Assembly: GCA_035266865.1 (NCBI GenBank)
Contig: DATFMR010000055.1
Span: 1 to 57,504 of the forward strand
Reading direction: 5' to 3'
Length of the DNA stretch: 57,504 nucleotides
Origin: JAKAGZ01 sp035266865
Lineage (GTDB): Bacteria; Bacteroidota; Ignavibacteria; Ignavibacteriales; Ignavibacteriaceae
Part shown: in pieces, positions 54,385-57,504 of the stretch
Numbering within the stretch: position 1 is the first letter of the stretch
Layout: every line of letters starts with the position of its first letter
Translations under genes and position numbers: made by a program
The notes under the pieces: model-generated
Seen by the model: only the letters and a program-made list of their open reading frames with translations
Databases searched by the model: none
Told to the model about the DNA's origin: nothing

Positions 54385-56424
54385 ATGTTAAAATTTGCAT
54401 CTTTTTCAGCTTTATTGATTTTACTGGTGGGCGCAAACATTTCTTGTTCTGAAGGTGGAAGTATGGAAGTTAAAGGACTGAACAGGAATAATATGGACAC
54501 AAATGTAAAACCGACTACCGATTTTTATGAATATGCTAATGGCGGATGGCTGAAAAATAATCCGATTCCCGGAGAATACAGCAGGTGGGGAAGTTTTGAA
54601 GTTCTTGCTGAAGAGAATTATAAAGTATTAAGAAGTATCCTGGAAAAAGCGTCCGAAAATAAAGACGCAAAACCGGGTTCCAACGAGCAGAAAATCGGCG
54701 ATTTTTATTTTACAGGAATGGATACCGTAAAAATTGAAAATGATGGCTTTGATCCGATTAAACCGGAATTAAAGCAAATTGATGATATCAATTCTACGAA
54801 AGATTTATATGATGTTATTTCACATTTTCACACAACAGGTACCAGTGGAATTTTCAGGTTTTACGGAAATACCGATCAGAAAAACAGCGACATGGTTATT
54901 GCACAGATTTCACAGGGTGGTTTAGGTTTACCTGACCGGGATTATTATACAAAAGATGATTCACGTTCAAAAGATGTAAGAGATAAATATGTGAAACACG
55001 TTGTAAAAATGTTAACTCTTATCGGACAGGATGAAACAACAGCAGAAAAAAATGCTAATACAATAATGAACATAGAAACAAGATTAGCAAAATCTTCTAT
55101 GACAAGAGTTGAAAGAAGAGATCCCAACAAAACTTACAATAAAATGAGCCTTAATGATCTTGTTAAAATGGCTCCGGGATTTGAATGGAAAAATTTCTTC
55201 AGCCAGATTGGTTTATCAGATCCGGGTGAAATAAATGTAGGGCAGCCTGAATTCATTAAAGAAGTTTCCGTAATGATGAAAGACATTCCACTTGATGACT
55301 GGAAAACTTTTTTAACCTGGAAACTAGTCGACGATGCTGCAAACTTTCTCAGTTCGCCTTTCGTAAATGAAAACTTCAACTTCAATGGCAAGTTTTTAAG
55401 CGGTCAGGAAGTTTTACCTGAAAGATGGAAAACAGTAATGAGAATGACCAGCAGAATGCTAGGTGAAGCATTGGGACAGATTTATGTTAAAGAAATTTTT
55501 CCTCCTGAAGCAAAACAAAGAGCGAACAAAATTGTTATGAATTTAATTGACGCGATGGGAGAAAGAATAAAAGGTCTTGACTGGATGAGCGAAACCACAA
55601 AAGAAGCTGCTTTGAAAAAACTTGCAGGTTTTACAGTTAAAATCGGTTACCCGGATAAATGGAAAGATTATTCCAAACTTGAAATAAAAAGAGATTCATA
55701 TTCAGCAAATGTTCAGCGTGCAAGTGAATTTTCTGTTCAAAGAAATTATGATAAAATAGGAAAACCTGTAGATAAAACTGAATGGGGGATGACTCCTCAA
55801 ACAGTTAATGCATATTATGAACCGACCAGGAATGAAATTGTTTTCCCTGCTGCCATACTCCAACCTCCGTTTTTCAACCAGGACGCAGATGATGCTGTTA
55901 ATTACGGTGCAATGGGTGCTGTTATCGGGCATGAAGTTACTCATGGGTTTGATGACCAAGGCAGTCAGTATGATGTTGATGGAAACTTAAAAAACTGGTG
56001 GACTGAAGAAGATAAAACAAAATTTAAAGAAAGAGTGCAAAAAATCATCGATCAGTATGATGCATTTACTCCTGTTGATTCTACACATGTAAACGGATCC
56101 TTAACAACTGGTGAAAATATTGCCGATCTCGGCGGTTTAACAGTAGCATTCACAGCATTCAAAAAAACTGATGAATATAAAAATAATAAAATGATAGATG
56201 GATTTACTCCCCCTCAAAGATTTTTTCTTTCGTGGGCACAGGTCTGGAGAAATAATATTAAAGATCAGGCACTGATGTTAAGACTTAAAACTGATCCGCA
56301 TTCACCGGGTAAATACAGAGTAAACGGACCATTTGCAAATATGCCGAAATTCTGGAATGCATTTAATGTAAAAGAAGGTGACCCGATGAGAGCTTCGCAA
56401 GATAAAGTTGTTAAGATTTGGTAA
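54385..56424 (+). CDS. M13 family zinc metallopeptidase (PepO/neprilysin-like)
   Basis: 679-residue endopeptidase. A short signal with SCSEGG after the hydrophobic stretch suggests a lipoprotein with the Cys at about residue 21. M13_N domain (about 45-420) followed by the catalytic domain with HEVTH (His516, Glu517, His520) and the third ligand Glu577 in GENIADLGG. The start FYEYANGGWLKN is standard for the family. It would degrade peptides in the periplasm or at the cell surface. Plus-strand single gene followed by a palindromic repeat. Confidence 0.95.
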   Translation: MLKFASFSALLILLVGANISCSEGGSMEVKGLNRNNMDTNVKPTTDFYEYANGGWLKNNPIPGEYSRWGSFEVLAEENYKVLRSILEKASENKDAKPGSNEQKIGDFYFTGMDTVKIENDGFDPIKPELKQIDDINSTKDLYDVISHFHTTGTSGIFRFYGNTDQKNSDMVIAQISQGGLGLPDRDYYTKDDSRSKDVRDKYVKHVVKMLTLIGQDETTAEKNANTIMNIETRLAKSSMTRVERRDPNKTYNKMSLNDLVKMAPGFEWKNFFSQIGLSDPGEINVGQPEFIKEVSVMMKDIPLDDWKTFLTWKLVDDAANFLSSPFVNENFNFNGKFLSGQEVLPERWKTVMRMTSRMLGEALGQIYVKEIFPPEAKQRANKIVMNLIDAMGERIKGLDWMSETTKEAALKKLAGFTVKIGYPDKWKDYSKLEIKRDSYSANVQRASEFSVQRNYDKIGKPVDKTEWGMTPQTVNAYYEPTRNEIVFPAAILQPPFFNQDADDAVNYGAMGAVIGHEVTHGFDDQGSQYDVDGNLKNWWTEEDKTKFKERVQKIIDQYDAFTPVDSTHVNGSLTTGENIADLGGLTVAFTAFKKTDEYKNNKMIDGFTPPQRFFLSWAQVWRNNIKDQALMLRLKTDPHSPGKYRVNGPFANMPKFWNAFNVKEGDPMRASQDKVVKIW

Positions 56425-56434
56425 GATATTATTT

Positions 56435-56462
56435 GTAGAGACACGCTGTAGCGTGTCTCTAC
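56435..56462. repeat. REP-like palindrome / terminator
   Basis: GTAGAGACACGC, 4-base loop TGTA, GCGTGTCTCTAC: a perfect 12-bp stem 10 bases after the M13 stop and 11 bases before the convergent gene's stop. The GTAGAGAC...GTCTCTAC ends match a dispersed palindromic repeat I recall from cyanobacteria and other phyla. It may be a dispersed REP/MITE element as well as a terminator. It is more GC-rich than its surroundings. Confidence 0.65.
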
Positions 56463-56473
56463 TTTAATATTTA

Positions 56474-57037
56474 TTACATTCCTGCAGGCCACAACCAGCC
56501 AAAAACCCCGGCAGTAACCAAGGCGTAAACAAGTCCATCAAAAACATTTTTAAATGTAGTTTTCCAGCTTGTCTTATACCAGATTGATTGAGGAAAAACT
56601 GCTAATGAATAAGAAGCAAATGCAGTACATCCTGCAAATCTGAAAACAGAAAGATAATTAGCACCGGCAGACAAAGCATGACCTGAAATGTATGCTGCAA
56701 AAACTCCAATTACCAAACTAAAAATAAACCATAAAACAAGACTGCTACCCATTTTAAATTCCTGGTTCGGATAAACTGTCATCAAAACAACAGGACCAGA
56801 TTTTAATTTTTCTTTAAAAGAATCCGAATTTCTTTCCTTAGGATCACAATTGGGTACCATGTAATCCCCCGGTGCAATATTAAGAGGACGAACAGCATCC
56901 ATAAATTTATCCTGGTCAGATAGCTTACCAAAATCAGAATTATGATATCCCAGCACTGTATGAATAAGTGAGCTGACAATAAACACTGCAGCAGCAGATA
57001 CTACAATTGGCAGCCATAAAGCAGTCAATGAGACCAT
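56474..57037 (-). CDS. Conserved membrane protein, unknown function
   Basis: 187 residues with four or five predicted transmembrane segments: 8-32, 98-118, about 122-142 and 160-183. A soluble segment of about 65 residues follows the first helix. It contains VRPLNIAPGDYMVPNCDP and a Lys-rich patch, and SGPVVLMTVYP. I do not recognise a named family. Strong ribosome site AGGAGG six bases before the ATG supports the start. Convergent with the M13 gene across the REP-like palindrome. Confidence 0.82.
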   Translation of the reverse strand: MVSLTALWLPIVVSAAAVFIVSSLIHTVLGYHNSDFGKLSDQDKFMDAVRPLNIAPGDYMVPNCDPKERNSDSFKEKLKSGPVVLMTVYPNQEFKMGSSLVLWFIFSLVIGVFAAYISGHALSAGANYLSVFRFAGCTAFASYSLAVFPQSIWYKTSWKTTFKNVFDGLVYALVTAGVFGWLWPAGM

Positions 57038-57210
57038 TGAAACCTCCTGGTTTTATGATGTAAAAAGAAGAAGCGAAGAAAACATATTTTTATTAAGCAA
57101 TAATTACCGGAATGTAAGGCTGTTAGTAATCGATGTGTATATCAGTAAATAAATGCCCTTTGATTACTCTTTAGTAATTTGGCTAATGAAGTGATAAAAG
57201 TCAACAATTT

Positions 57211-57504
57211 TTATTTTGTAAGCTGATAAATAACTGTTTCGGCATTTAAATCTGAACCTGGAACAAGTTTAAATTTATTTTTCTCCAATATTTTAATTGA
57301 TGAAGTATTACCCGGAGCAACTTCACCTTCTATAAATGACAGTCCCAATTTTTCAAACCCAAAATTTATCACAGCCGGAACAGCTTCCTTCATTATCCCT
57401 TTTCTCTGAAATTCCGGTAAAAGTTCAAAACCAATCTCTGCTTTTGATTGTTCCTCTGAAATTTGCCAGATACATATTGTTCCTACAAGCTTTTCATTTC
57501 CTTT
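57211..57504 (-). CDS. GNAT acetyltransferase (RimJ/RimL type), 5' end outside window
   Basis: The frame stays open from the stop at 57211 to the right edge, so the start lies beyond 57504; the ATG at 57393 is internal. Translation of the edge gives LVGTICIWQI then AEIGFELLPEFQRKGIMKEA, the GNAT acetyl-CoA motif A, followed by motif B (NTSSIKILEKNKFKL). Probably acetylates a protein N-terminus or a small amine. About 97 residues are visible. The 173 bp between it and the membrane-protein gene hold nothing I can name. Confidence 0.88.
   Translation of the reverse strand, partial: KGNEKLVGTICIWQISEEQSKAEIGFELLPEFQRKGIMKEAVPAVINFGFEKLGLSFIEGEVAPGNTSSIKILEKNKFKLVPGSDLNAETVIYQLTK

Noticed and set aside
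1..57504. tRNA, rRNA, CRISPR array, IS element or prophage
   Set aside because: No cloverleaf-sized gap, no repeat-spacer array and no transposase or integrase-like protein were seen; the gaps are short and AT-rich.

Overview
This is an AT-rich, gene-dense stretch of a Gram-negative bacterial chromosome. Lipid A/LPS genes (GT9 glycosyltransferase and waaA), TolC-type outer-membrane channels, lipoprotein signals, a beta-propeller/Y_Y_Y sensor kinase and Bacteroides-like glutamate dehydrogenases suggest the Bacteroidota/Chlorobi/Ignavibacteria branch. That placement is inferred from gene content and protein style, not from a marker search. I found no rRNA, tRNA, CRISPR array, IS element or prophage. 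The window opens inside leuS and closes inside a GNAT acetyltransferase.

Layout. 1-7 kb: leuS (3' end), serS, a two-gene heterodimeric ABC exporter, fbp, and a small orphan gene behind a perfect 32-bp palindrome. 7-13 kb: GT9 glycosyltransferase overlapping waaA, a DinB protein, an isoaspartyl peptidase/asparaginase, a DUF2721 membrane protein and a fatty acid desaturase. 13-18 kb: a minus-strand adaptor/FtsX-permease/TolC efflux operon without its ATPase, ending in an HhH-like protein and a small membrane protein. 18-24.6 kb: YbaK-type deacylase, GYD protein, exported protein, argF and arcC, with a divergent amidinotransferase-fold arginine hydrolase, aat and an M24 peptidase.

24.9-36.9 kb is the most unusual part. 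It holds four glutamate dehydrogenase-family genes and two ~1000-residue paralogues that join two receiver-like domains to a pyruvate phosphate dikinase-type ATP-grasp domain. The latter lack the swivelling phosphohistidine and PEP-binding domains. Order: gdh1, kinase-like 1, gdh2, kinase-like 2, zinc-ribbon protein, gdh3, then convergent gdh4. The first four genes are a duplicated gdh+kinase-like module, and both copies have a stem-loop between the two genes. With argF, arcC and the arginine hydrolase next door, the region reads as an arginine/ammonia/glutamate nitrogen island with a possible undescribed regulator.

37-46 kb: M1 peptidase, nitroreductase, an amino-acid permease fused to PTS EIIA-like and RCK_C-like domains, then a TetR/HlyD/DHA2-MFS/TolC drug-efflux operon. 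46-52 kb: a two-component system (periplasmic beta-propeller histidine kinase plus NarL-type regulator) bracketed by a full and a truncated copy of one rhodanese gene, followed by MscS. 52-57.5 kb: aconitase, an M13 peptidase, a REP-like palindrome, a membrane protein and the partial GNAT gene.
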